Shown one piece after another: positions 1 through 5,598 of a stretch of 11,604 nucleotides of DNA. Below the pieces are notes generated by a model. It did not search any database. It was not told the origin of the DNA and saw nothing but the letters and a program-made list of their open reading frames with translations. A program made the translations under genes and the position numbers. Origin of the DNA: CAZUGH01 sp964619785. Its GTDB lineage: Bacteria; Bacillota; Clostridia; Lachnospirales; Lachnospiraceae. Each line of letters starts with the position of its first letter. Within the stretch, counting starts at the first letter, position 1. The stretch is taken from positions 1 through 11,604 of the forward strand of contig CAZUGH010000057.1 in the NCBI GenBank assembly GCA_964619785.1. Reading direction: 5' to 3'.

Positions 1-25
1 AAAAAATCAGAAAGGTGGATTTAAA

Positions 26-403
26 ATGAAGAAAATAATTGCAACAGACAAAGCCCCACAGGCAATCGGTCCTTATTCTCAGGCAATCGAGGTAAATGGC
101 ATGATTTTTACATCAGGCGTGATTCCTATTGTGCCAGCTACAGGTCAGTTAGTTGAGGGCGGTATCGAAGCACAGGCAGACCAGGCAATTGGCAACTTAG
201 CGGCATTGATTAAGGAAGCTGGAGCTGATATTAATAATACAATCAAGACAACCGTGTTTATTAAAGACATGAATGATTTTGGCAAAGTAAACGAAATCTA
301 TGCAAAGTATTTTACTGAGAATTATCCAGCGAGATCTTGTGTAGAAGTAGCAAGATTACCAAAGGATGTGTTAATTGAGATTGAAGCAATTGTTGAAAAA
401 TAA
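26..403 (+). CDS. ridA: RidA family enamine/imine deaminase
   Basis: A 125-residue protein of full family length. RidA (YjgF/YER057c/UK114) proteins hydrolyse the reactive 2-aminoacrylate and related enamines/imines released by PLP enzymes such as threonine dehydratase, protecting those enzymes in the cytosol; active members are trimers. Seen here: the N-terminal APQAIGPYSQA segment with Tyr17, the GVIPIVPATGQLV stretch (31-43), and the C-terminal signature with Arg103, Cys105 and Glu118. These correspond to Arg105, Cys107 and Glu120 of the E. coli protein, so the active site looks intact. The ATG start has an AAAGGTGG ribosome binding site at 11-18. Its 3' end overlaps the start of the next gene, which suggests translational coupling. 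The promoter lies outside the window. Family assignment is very secure; the exact physiological substrate is inferred. Confidence 0.96.
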   Translation: MKKIIATDKAPQAIGPYSQAIEVNGMIFTSGVIPIVPATGQLVEGGIEAQADQAIGNLAALIKEAGADINNTIKTTVFIKDMNDFGKVNEIYAKYFTENYPARSCVEVARLPKDVLIEIEAIVEK

Positions 404-1322
404 ATATAATCAAATTGGACTCGTATTTTTGATTACGATTATTGTGCGTATTGGGTATTCTTATCTAGCACACTTTATTATGGATAAGTTCGGTGCACCG
501 ACTGGTGTGATGAATACGCTAGGACAACTTTGTTACGCTCTACCTGCTGCGATTTATCTTGTATTTCACAGTGAAGATGTCAAGAGCATATTACATTTGC
601 GAAAGATAAGGATTCCTTCTGTATTATTGTTATTTGTAATTGGGGTGCTTCTTGTCCCCGTGATGGCATTTGTAAATGGTATCTCACTATTGTTTACAAG
701 CAATCAGATTGCTTCGACAGTAGGAGATATCATTACAGATAATTCTTATATCTATGTGATTTCTGTGATGGCATTGATACCTGCATTATTAGAGGAGTTC
801 ATGTGCCGAGGCGTATTTTTTGGAGCACTTAGACCGGCAGGCTTATGGATTAGTGCACTTACTTCGGGATTGTTTTTTGGTTTGTTACATCTGAATTTGA
901 ATCAATTCTGTTATGCAATGATGTTAGGCGTTGTGATGGCACTGATCGTCGAAGTGACAGGTTCCCTCTTTGCGACGATGATTATTCATTTTACCATCAA
1001 TGCTTCAACAACGACACTTTCCTACTTGATGTCACTGATGGGAACGAACATTTCGGAATCTGCCAATGTCACAACAACGATGCCTAAGACAAGCTTGCTT
1101 TTGGCAATCGGTATGTATGGCGTGATATCCGTTTTTGCATTAGCAGGAGTTATCGCTCTTCTATATGTGGTTTGCATCACAGAGGGAAGGACACAGATTT
1201 TTCAAGAGCTGAATCCGTTTAGTAAAGTAAAAAGAATAAAGACAAAGACGGAAAATGTATTCTCGATACCATTGATTGTAGGAATACTAGTATGTATCGT
1301 TCTAATTATATTATCTATTTAA
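375..1322 (+). CDS. CPBP family intramembrane glutamic endopeptidase
   Basis: A 315-residue, very hydrophobic protein with about eight predicted membrane segments, including roughly residues 14-34, 80-107, 121-139, 156-175, 179-200, 240-265 and 295-315. It carries the three CPBP/ABI (Rce1-like) motifs in order: EEFMCR at 140-145 (EExxxR), FGLLH at 168-172 (FxxxH), and HFTIN at 205-209 (HxxxN). In this family the motif-1 glutamate and the histidines form the intramembrane active site. Bacterial members process peptides, act in bacteriocin immunity or tune signalling; the substrate here cannot be told. The best start is TTG 375: AAAGGA at 361-366 lies 8 nt before it, and the first in-frame ATG (codon 36) would remove the first membrane segment. 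The gene therefore overlaps ridA by 29 nt in another frame. A perfect hairpin follows the stop. Confidence 0.9.
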   Translation: MRLKQLLKNKYNQIGLVFLITIIVRIGYSYLAHFIMDKFGAPTGVMNTLGQLCYALPAAIYLVFHSEDVKSILHLRKIRIPSVLLLFVIGVLLVPVMAFVNGISLLFTSNQIASTVGDIITDNSYIYVISVMALIPALLEEFMCRGVFFGALRPAGLWISALTSGLFFGLLHLNLNQFCYAMMLGVVMALIVEVTGSLFATMIIHFTINASTTTLSYLMSLMGTNISESANVTTTMPKTSLLLAIGMYGVISVFALAGVIALLYVVCITEGRTQIFQELNPFSKVKRIKTKTENVFSIPLIVGILVCIVLIILSI

Positions 1323-1349
1323 ATCGAGTAGGTTGTCTCCTACTCGATT
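1322..1349 (+). terminator. Hairpin after the CPBP gene, possible terminator
   Basis: A perfect 11-bp stem, AATCGAGTAGG (1322-1332) with CCTACTCGATT (1339-1349), and a 6-nt loop. It begins on the last base of the CPBP stop codon. No T-run follows, so it is either a weak intrinsic terminator or a 3'-end-stabilising hairpin. Confidence 0.5.
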
Positions 1350-1351
1350 CA

Positions 1352-1386
1352 TGCAATTTGGGCATCTCGCCTGGCGGCTTATTGCA
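1352..1386. repeat. Small inverted repeat between the two terminators
   Basis: TGCAAT (1352-1357) pairs with ATTGCA (1381-1386), enclosing GCC (1369-1371) and GGC (1376-1378). It lies between the CPBP hairpin and the terminator of the minus-strand gene. The function is unknown; it could be part of a composite terminator region. Confidence 0.35.
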
Positions 1387-1387
1387 C

Positions 1388-1424
1388 AAAAAAGGAACCG
1401 ACTCAATTCAGAGCCGGTTCCTTT
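1388..1424 (-). terminator. Rho-independent terminator of the yjfB-like gene (possibly bidirectional)
   Basis: The stem is GGAACCG (1394-1400) with CGGTTCC (1415-1421), extended inward by CTC/GAG around one mismatch, with a 6-nt loop. On the minus strand it is followed by six T (A-run at 1388-1393). It lies about 14 nt after the stop of the minus-strand gene. A short TTT on the plus strand may also let it stop readthrough from the CPBP gene. Confidence 0.82.
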
Positions 1425-1437
1425 ACTAAGTTCTTAT

Positions 1438-1614
1438 CTACAATCGGATGTCTATGTTACTTCCTACGTTAGGATTGACGGATTGTTCCATCATCTTAAC
1501 TAAATTCGCACCAGCCACTTCTGCAGTGTCCATGCTCATCTTCGTTACCGCAACACCAACTTGATACATCAGAGCTGACTGAGACTGTCCCATTGAGAGT
1601 TCTGCAATATCCAT
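1438..1614 (-). CDS. YjfB-like small putative motility protein
   Basis: A 58-residue protein reading MDIAELSMGQSQSALMYQ at its start and ending NIDIRL. Length, the Met/Ser/Gln-rich first helix, the AVTKMSMDTAE centre and the N-V-G-x-x-I-D-I-R-L tail match the YjfB family of small 'putative motility' proteins of Firmicutes, often near flagellar genes and of unknown biochemical role. It is cytosolic as far as can be seen, with no signal peptide or membrane segment. The start is secure: AAAAGGAGGG lies just before the ATG on the minus strand (about 1620-1629). It has its own promoter and terminator, so it is a one-gene unit divergent from the NlpC/P60 gene. Family assignment is from remembered pattern; coding status is well supported by the ribosome binding site, promoter and terminator together. 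Confidence 0.82.
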   Translation of the reverse strand: MDIAELSMGQSQSALMYQVGVAVTKMSMDTAEVAGANLVKMMEQSVNPNVGSNIDIRL

Positions 1615-1655
1615 CAAATCCCTCCTTTTCCTAAATCTAGAATTTTAATAATATT

Positions 1656-1684
1656 ATTATAGCATGATTTGTTATTTTAGGCAA
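1656..1684 (-). promoter_or_regulatory. Sigma-A-type promoter of the yjfB-like gene
   Basis: On the minus strand: TTGCCT (1679-1684), 17-bp spacer, TATAAT (1656-1661), with an extended -10 TG (TGCTATAAT). No sigma-D/sigma-28 flagellar promoter pattern was noticed, so expression may not be tied to the flagellar cascade. Confidence 0.75.
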
Positions 1685-1690
1685 GAAATA

Positions 1691-1719
1691 TTGACATTGA
1701 TGTCGTATATTGTTATACT
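1691..1719 (+). promoter_or_regulatory. Sigma-A promoter of the first NlpC/P60 gene
   Basis: TTGACA (1691-1696), 17-bp spacer, TATACT (1714-1719), with an extended -10 (TGTTATACT). Transcription would start near 1726, giving a leader of about 57 nt. Its -35 box lies 6 bp from the -35 box of the divergent yjfB-like promoter. Confidence 0.85.
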
Positions 1720-1727
1720 TTTTTTAA

Positions 1728-1744
1728 CGTAACAAATCTGTAAC
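1728..1744 (+). promoter_or_regulatory. WalR-like box (CGTAAC-N5-TGTAAC)
   Basis: A direct repeat CGTAAC-AAATC-TGTAAC just downstream of the -10 box, overlapping the expected start of transcription. The Bacillus/Staphylococcus WalR (YycF) consensus is TGTWAH-N5-TGTWAH; this differs only in the first base. The same element stands at the promoter of the second hydrolase. The regulator's identity is inferred; a site downstream of the -10 would fit repression better than activation. Confidence 0.55.
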
Positions 1745-1782
1745 ATATGAGAATTTAAAGTTGATATACAAGGGGGAATACG

Positions 1783-3222
1783 ATGAGTCATAAGAAGTGG
1801 ATTAAGGTTTCTATTTGCACAGGAATAGTGGCTTCGATGATATTCACAACAGGGTCGAATGTGGCTTTATCTACTACGATGGCTGGACAGACTGAATTGG
1901 CAGGTATGTCTTATGCACTTGATCAATATTGCACGAATCAGGCGAATGCAGGTGTAGCAGATCCAGAGGCAATCGTGGCATTTGCTACGACAAACACAGC
2001 AGAAGCGGCAGTGACAGGTCAGGAAGTGGCTTCGATTGAATCAGGTATTGTGGACGATGCAGCACAACCAGCGACAGGAGCGGCTGTAGCAGCACCAGCA
2101 GCAGAAGCGGCACCAGTTGAGCCAACAGCAACACCAAAGCCAGAGTCACAATATAAGAATGTTGGAATTTCAGTTGCACAGGAATATGTGAATGTTCGTA
2201 AGAAAGCTAGTACGGAGAGCAAAGTGGTTGGTAAGCTTTATCGAGGAAGTGCGGCGAAGATAGTGAAACGCAAGGGCGATTGGGTAAAGATTCGTTCTGG
2301 TAAGGTGACTGGCTACATAAATAAGGAATATCTTGCAATTGGATTTAGTGCCGAGAAGTTGATTGACGACTTTGGAACTAAGTGGGCAACTGTTACAACA
2401 GAGACGTTGAAGGTTCGTGAAGAGAAGAACACAGATTGTACAATTTTAACTCTGGTACCTGAAGGCGAAGATTTCCGAGTTGTTCGTGAAGACAAAGAAT
2501 GGGTTAAGATTGAAGTAGATGATACAACAAAGGGTTTTGTATCGAAGGATTATGTTAAGATTAAGGTTCGCTTTAAAAAGGCAGTATCGATAGAAGAAGA
2601 GGAAGCGGAGGCAGCACGCAAGGCAGCAGCAGAGGCGGCAGCAGCGGAAGCAGCTAGTCAGGCACAAGCAGAGGCCGCTAGAAAAGCAGAAGCGGCAAGA
2701 CAAGCGGCAGCAGCCAAGGCAGCAGCGGCTAAAAAGTCAACTAGTAAGAAGAGTTCAAGTTCTAAGAACTCATCAAGTAGTAAGTCATCTAGTAACTCAT
2801 CAAGTTCAAAGAAGTCTACGATTTCATCTGGATCCGGTTCAGCAGGAAGCGTAGTGGGAAGCGGAGATGGCTCGTCAATTGCATCATATGCTTTGAATTT
2901 TGTTGGTAATCCGTATGTCTATGGTGGTACTAGTTTGACAAATGGAACAGATTGCTCTGGCTTTACCCAAGCAGTATTTAGAAGATTTGGCATTAGCTTG
3001 CCTCGTACATCGGGTTCGCAGTCTGGTGTGGGTGCTAAGATTAGTGTAAGTAATGCGAAAGCAGGAGATTTGATATTCTATGCATCGGGTGGACGTGTGA
3101 ATCATGTAGCGTTATGTATTGGCGGTGGTAGAGTTGTTCATGCAAGTAATCCAAGTGTTGGAATCACAACGAGCAATATTTATTATCGTACACCATATTG
3201 TGCAAGAAGAGTAGTTGGATAA
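1783..3222 (+). CDS. Secreted SH3-domain NlpC/P60 peptidoglycan endopeptidase (paralog 1)
   Basis: A 479-residue exported hydrolase. Order: signal peptide (about 1-31); a short conserved LAGMS segment (39-43); an Ala/Pro-rich stretch to about 120; two bacterial SH3 domains (about 126-187 and 200-262) that probably bind the wall; a Glu/Ala/Lys-rich, probably helical linker (about 270-318); a Ser/Lys/Gly-rich flexible linker (about 319-363); and a C-terminal NlpC/P60 domain (about 364-479). Catalytic residues are visible: Cys391 in TDCSGF, His441 in NHVALCIG, and His453 in VVHASNP. Such enzymes cut D-Glu-(meso-diaminopimelate or equivalent) bonds in stem peptides during growth, separation or sporulation/germination. 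AGGGGG at 1771-1776 supports the ATG. It has its own promoter and terminator. Family and localisation are secure; the exact bond cut and physiological role are inferred. Confidence 0.95.
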   Translation: MSHKKWIKVSICTGIVASMIFTTGSNVALSTTMAGQTELAGMSYALDQYCTNQANAGVADPEAIVAFATTNTAEAAVTGQEVASIESGIVDDAAQPATGAAVAAPAAEAAPVEPTATPKPESQYKNVGISVAQEYVNVRKKASTESKVVGKLYRGSAAKIVKRKGDWVKIRSGKVTGYINKEYLAIGFSAEKLIDDFGTKWATVTTETLKVREEKNTDCTILTLVPEGEDFRVVREDKEWVKIEVDDTTKGFVSKDYVKIKVRFKKAVSIEEEEAEAARKAAAEAAAAEAASQAQAEAARKAEAARQAAAAKAAAAKKSTSKKSSSSKNSSSSKSSSNSSSSKKSTISSGSGSAGSVVGSGDGSSIASYALNFVGNPYVYGGTSLTNGTDCSGFTQAVFRRFGISLPRTSGSQSGVGAKISVSNAKAGDLIFYASGGRVNHVALCIGGGRVVHASNPSVGITTSNIYYRTPYCARRVVG

Positions 3223-3249
3223 GAGATAGAGTTTTATTGAACATAGCAA

Positions 3250-3296
3250 GGAACCATCACTATGGCAAAAGAATTGTCATGGCGATGGTTTCTTTT
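3250..3296 (+). terminator. Terminator after NlpC/P60 paralog 1
   Basis: A long imperfect stem: 3250-3267 pairs with 3275-3292, with one mismatch and a few G-T wobbles, around a 7-nt loop. It is followed by TTTT (3293-3296). It begins 27 nt after the stop codon. Confidence 0.75.
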
Positions 3297-3416
3297 GTAT
3301 TGGTAGATTAAATAATAAGAAAATCTACACAAGTAGAACTGAATGGAAAAAGATTGTAACATTATCAAATCCTGGTAACTTGTCGCAAAATGTCGAGAAA
3401 ACATATCTAAAAGAGG

Positions 3417-3445
3417 TTGACAGATGTGCATATCCTTGTTATACT
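3417..3445 (+). promoter_or_regulatory. Sigma-A promoter of the second NlpC/P60 gene
   Basis: TTGACA (3417-3422), 17-bp spacer, TATACT (3440-3445), with extended -10 TGTTATACT. Both hexamers, the spacing and the extended -10 are identical to the promoter of paralog 1. Transcription would start near 3452, leaving a leader of about 69 nt. Confidence 0.85.
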
Positions 3446-3446
3446 C

Positions 3447-3473
3447 AGTAACGAAATGTAACAATTCTGTAAT
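3447..3473 (+). promoter_or_regulatory. WalR-like box (TGTAAC-N5-TGTAAT) with an extra half-site
   Basis: TGTAAC (3457-3462), AATTC, TGTAAT (3468-3473) is an exact match to the WalR consensus TGTWAH-N5-TGTWAH. A further half-site AGTAAC lies at 3447-3452 and another TGTAAT at 3488-3493, so half-sites fall at roughly helical-turn intervals. The core aligns with the box before paralog 1 at 17 of 20 positions. It overlaps the start of transcription. Whether the regulator is a WalR orthologue is inferred. Confidence 0.6.
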
Positions 3474-3520
3474 ATTTAACAAAGAAATGTAATATTAATG
3501 AAATATATGGAGGATAGGAT

Positions 3521-4672
3521 ATGCATTATAACAGGTTACTTAAGAACGCCATCTGTATAGGTATTATTACTTCTCTTTTTCTTACATCAGGCGTGGGCTC
3601 TGTTTTGTCTACCACGATTAGTTCTGAACAGCAATTGGCTGGTATGTCAGTTTTGGTTGATCAACAACTACCAGCAGTAACGCAGAGTGCAATCAGTGTG
3701 ACGGGAGCGGCTGTGACCGTGACTGAATCAGCAATTACTGTGACAGAACCAAAGAAAAAGAAAAAGTCTAAGGTTGCCAACAAAGGAATTTCTACTGCGA
3801 AGGATTATGTATGTGTGCGAGCAAAGAAGAGTACAGATAGTAAGATTGTTGGCAAGCTTCATCGAGGAAGCATGGCAACGATTACGAAGAGGTCAGGATC
3901 GTGGGTCAAAGTCACATCAGGAGAGGTATCCGGTTATGTAAAAAAGGAATACTTAGCAATCGGAGCAGATGCAGCGAAGATTAGTGATAAATATATGATT
4001 CAGAAAGCAAAAGTACAGACAGAGACTTTGATGGTGCGAGAGAAGAAAAGCACGAAGGCCAAGATTCTTGATATGGTAGGAGAAGCGGACTCTCTTAAGG
4101 TAGTAAAAGAAGGAGAAGAATGGACCAAGGTCAAGGTAGATGGAGAGACCGGTTACGTAGCTTCTGACTACATTAAGGTTGTAGATACTTATAAGAAGGC
4201 AGTTAAAGTGCAGGAGCCAAAAAAGATTGTGAAGACAATTGCCAGATCGAATACATCTGTATCAGTTTCACGACAGAGAAGAAGTAGTTCAAGCAATGTA
4301 AGTAGTCGGGGCAGTGGAATAGGAAGCGAGATTGCTTCCTATGCGCTTCAATTTGTTGGGAATCCTTATGTATATGGAGGTACCAGCTTGACGAACGGTA
4401 CAGATTGTTCGGGATTTACACAGTCTGTATTTCGTAAGTTTGGCATAAGCATTCCACGTACTTCAGGTTCTCAGTCAGGTACTGGTAGATCGATTAGCCC
4501 AAGTGAAGCAAGAGCAGGAGATTTGATTTTCTATGCAAGAAATGGCCGAATTAATCACGTTGCACTTTGTATTGGTGGAGGCAGAGTTGTACATGCAAGC
4601 AATCCAAGCACAGGCATTCGAACAAGCAATTTATACTATCGAACACCAGTGGCAGCTCGTCGCGTTTTGTAA
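3521..4672 (+). CDS. Secreted SH3-domain NlpC/P60 peptidoglycan endopeptidase (paralog 2)
   Basis: A 383-residue paralog of the preceding hydrolase. Order: signal peptide (about 1-31); the same LAGMS segment (39-43); a short Thr/Val-rich stretch followed by a lysine run (78-84); two SH3 domains (about 87-147 and 160-221); a short Ser/Arg-rich linker (about 228-266); and the NlpC/P60 domain (about 267-383). Catalytic residues: Cys296 in TDCSGF, His346 in NHVALCIG, His358 in VVHASNP. It is about 96 residues shorter than paralog 1, almost all in the pre-SH3 region and in the linker, which lacks the Ala/Glu helical part. GGAGG (3509-3513) is 7 nt from the ATG. The catalytic domains are nearly identical in protein but differ at many synonymous sites, so the duplication is old. 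It has its own promoter and terminator. Substrate bond and role are inferred as for paralog 1. Confidence 0.95.
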   Translation: MHYNRLLKNAICIGIITSLFLTSGVGSVLSTTISSEQQLAGMSVLVDQQLPAVTQSAISVTGAAVTVTESAITVTEPKKKKKSKVANKGISTAKDYVCVRAKKSTDSKIVGKLHRGSMATITKRSGSWVKVTSGEVSGYVKKEYLAIGADAAKISDKYMIQKAKVQTETLMVREKKSTKAKILDMVGEADSLKVVKEGEEWTKVKVDGETGYVASDYIKVVDTYKKAVKVQEPKKIVKTIARSNTSVSVSRQRRSSSSNVSSRGSGIGSEIASYALQFVGNPYVYGGTSLTNGTDCSGFTQSVFRKFGISIPRTSGSQSGTGRSISPSEARAGDLIFYARNGRINHVALCIGGGRVVHASNPSTGIRTSNLYYRTPVAARRVL

Positions 4673-4728
4673 ATCGAATTTCATTTGCATAGATTTATCA
4701 TACAATTAATCAAAAGAATATTTTTTCC

Positions 4729-4769
4729 AAAACCTCGTAAAGAATGTTACATAAATTTTACGAGGTTTT
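4729..4769 (+). terminator. Terminator after NlpC/P60 paralog 2 (possibly bidirectional)
   Basis: A perfect 13-bp stem, AAAACCTCGTAAA (4729-4741) with TTTACGAGGTTTT (4757-4769), and a 15-nt loop. The T-rich 3' arm continues as CTT. A T-run at 4721-4726 lies on the upstream side. It begins 56 nt after the stop codon. Confidence 0.7.
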
Positions 4770-4778
4770 CTTGGAAAG

Positions 4779-4848
4779 TTATCCACATTTCAAATTGCGA
4801 TTTTTCGCAAAAAGTGACTTATACACAATGTTGTCCACATTGTCCACA
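4779..4848 (+). promoter_or_regulatory. Cluster of four DnaA-box-like 9-mers
   Basis: Four same-strand matches to the DnaA box: TTATCCACA (4779-4787, the exact bacterial consensus), TTATACACA (4819-4827, fits TTATNCACA), and TTGTCCACA twice, directly abutting (4831-4839 and 4840-4848, one mismatch each). A weaker reverse-strand match, TGTGGATGT (4959-4967), lies in the hpf promoter spacer. No dnaA or dnaN gene is in the window, so this is more likely a regulatory or DnaA-titrating cluster than oriC. Binding is inferred from motif alone. Confidence 0.6.
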
Positions 4849-4886
4849 ATCATGTCTTACTTTTGTAGTGCGAAAAAGGGGCAAAA

Positions 4887-4926
4887 GACAATTGGCGAAA
4901 TTGTCAGACAAATCGAAAAGTTTTCG
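4887..4926. repeat. Consecutive small inverted repeats upstream of the hpf promoter
   Basis: GACAATT-GGCGA-AATTGTC (4887-4905) is followed at once by the overlapping palindrome TTGTC-A-GACAA (4901-4911) and by CGAAAA-G-TTTTCG (4914-4926). They lie 22-61 bp before the -35 box, a position suited to regulator binding. No known operator was recognised. Confidence 0.45.
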
Positions 4927-4947
4927 GCAAAATGAAAGAACTTTTGG

Positions 4948-4975
4948 TTGATAAAAAGTGTGGATGTGGTATAAT
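4948..4975 (+). promoter_or_regulatory. Sigma-A promoter of hpf
   Basis: TTGATA (4948-4953), 16-bp spacer, TATAAT (4970-4975) with an extended -10 (TGGTATAAT). The expected start of transcription is near 4982, leaving a leader of about 30 nt. Confidence 0.8.
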
Positions 4976-5011
4976 GGTTTTATACTAAAAAGGGCAAAGG
5001 AGCTGATCATT

Positions 5012-5539
5012 ATGAATTTAGTAATTAGTGGTAAGAATTTAGATATAACGGAAGGATTGAGGGTTGCCGTTGAAGAGAAGATAGGTAAGTTAGAGAGATA
5101 TTTTACAGACACAACGGAAGTTCACGTTACCCTCAGTGCTGAGAAGATGAGACAGAAGATTGAAGTAACGATTCCGATGAAGGGTAATATTATTCGAGCT
5201 GAAGAGACTAGTTCCGATATGTATGTTTCGATTGATTTAGTAGAGGAAGTCATCGAACGTCAGCTTCGTAAGTATAAGAACAAGTTAATCGACCAGAAGC
5301 AGACAGCGATGCATCTTAACAAGTCATTTATTGATGAAGAGTCTGTTGATGATGAAGAGATTAAGATTGTTCGTTCTAAGAAGTTTGCTATGAAGCCTAT
5401 GGATGCGGAAGAGGCTTGTGTACAGATGGAACTTCTGGGACATAATTTCTTTGTATTCCGTAATGCAGACACAGATGAAGTGAATGTAGTGTATAAGAGA
5501 AAAGGCAACACATACGGTTTAATTGAGCCTGAATTCTAA
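5012..5539 (+). CDS. hpf: Long-form ribosome hibernation promoting factor
   Basis: A 175-residue two-domain HPF. Residues about 1-100 form the S30AE/YfiA domain that binds the 30S decoding region and blocks tRNA/mRNA sites. After a linker, residues about 118-175 (KKFAMKPMDAEEACVQMELL onward, including GHNFFVFRN and the end NTYGLIEPEF) form the C-terminal dimerisation domain that joins two 70S ribosomes into 100S dimers, as in Bacillus and Staphylococcus. The frame is open further upstream, to 4958, but ATG 5012 is preferred: AAAGGAG lies at 4996-5002, the promoter -10 would fall inside the longer form, and family proteins begin MNLVISGKNLDIT-like. It sits before secA as in many Firmicutes but has its own promoter and a good terminator, so it is probably a separate transcript. 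Confidence 0.95.
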   Translation: MNLVISGKNLDITEGLRVAVEEKIGKLERYFTDTTEVHVTLSAEKMRQKIEVTIPMKGNIIRAEETSSDMYVSIDLVEEVIERQLRKYKNKLIDQKQTAMHLNKSFIDEESVDDEEIKIVRSKKFAMKPMDAEEACVQMELLGHNFFVFRNADTDEVNVVYKRKGNTYGLIEPEF

Positions 5540-5554
5540 AATTGTATATTATGG

Positions 5555-5589
5555 GGGCATTTTCCTGATGGGAGAATGCCCATTTTTTT
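5555..5589 (+). terminator. Terminator after hpf
   Basis: An 11-bp stem with one T-G wobble, GGGCATTTTCC (5555-5565) with GGAGAATGCCC (5571-5581), a 5-nt loop, and seven T (5583-5589). It starts 16 nt after the hpf stop. Confidence 0.92.
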
Positions 5590-5598
5590 AAAAAAAGA

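Larger units (their letters stand above)
4673..5011. other. 339-nt gene-free region with terminator, DnaA-like boxes and promoter
   Basis: The region between paralog 2 and hpf holds the terminator (4729-4769), a cluster of DnaA-box-like 9-mers (4779-4848), a small hairpin TTGCGA-TTTT-TCGCAA (4795-4810), two further inverted repeats (4887-4926), and the hpf promoter (4948-4975). Short open frames cross it, but none has a convincing ribosome binding site, and they run through the terminator, so I call no gene here. Confidence 0.75.

Noticed and set aside
2446..2703. Minus-strand open frames within NlpC/P60 paralog 1
   Set aside because: They are mirror frames of the repetitive Ala/Ser codons of the real gene, with no start signals.
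3234..3482. 82-codon minus-strand open frame between the two NlpC/P60 genes
   Set aside because: It covers the terminator of paralog 1 and the promoter of paralog 2, and has no ribosome binding site or recognisable sequence.
4795..4810. Hairpin TTGCGA-TTTT-TCGCAA as a terminator
   Set aside because: The stem is only 6 bp, no T-run follows, and a better terminator lies just upstream.
4779..4848. Chromosomal replication origin (oriC)
   Set aside because: The DnaA-like boxes are suggestive, but no dnaA, dnaN, rpmH or other origin-linked gene is present and no clear AT-rich unwinding element was seen next to the boxes.
4685..4951. Open frames of 88 and 63 codons on the plus strand before hpf
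   Set aside because: They run through the terminator hairpin and the DnaA-like boxes, lack a good ribosome binding site, and resemble no protein family.
4958..5011. Longer hpf start at 4958
   Set aside because: It would place the promoter -10 box inside the coding region, and it lacks a ribosome binding site; ATG 5012 has AAAGGAG and matches family N-termini.
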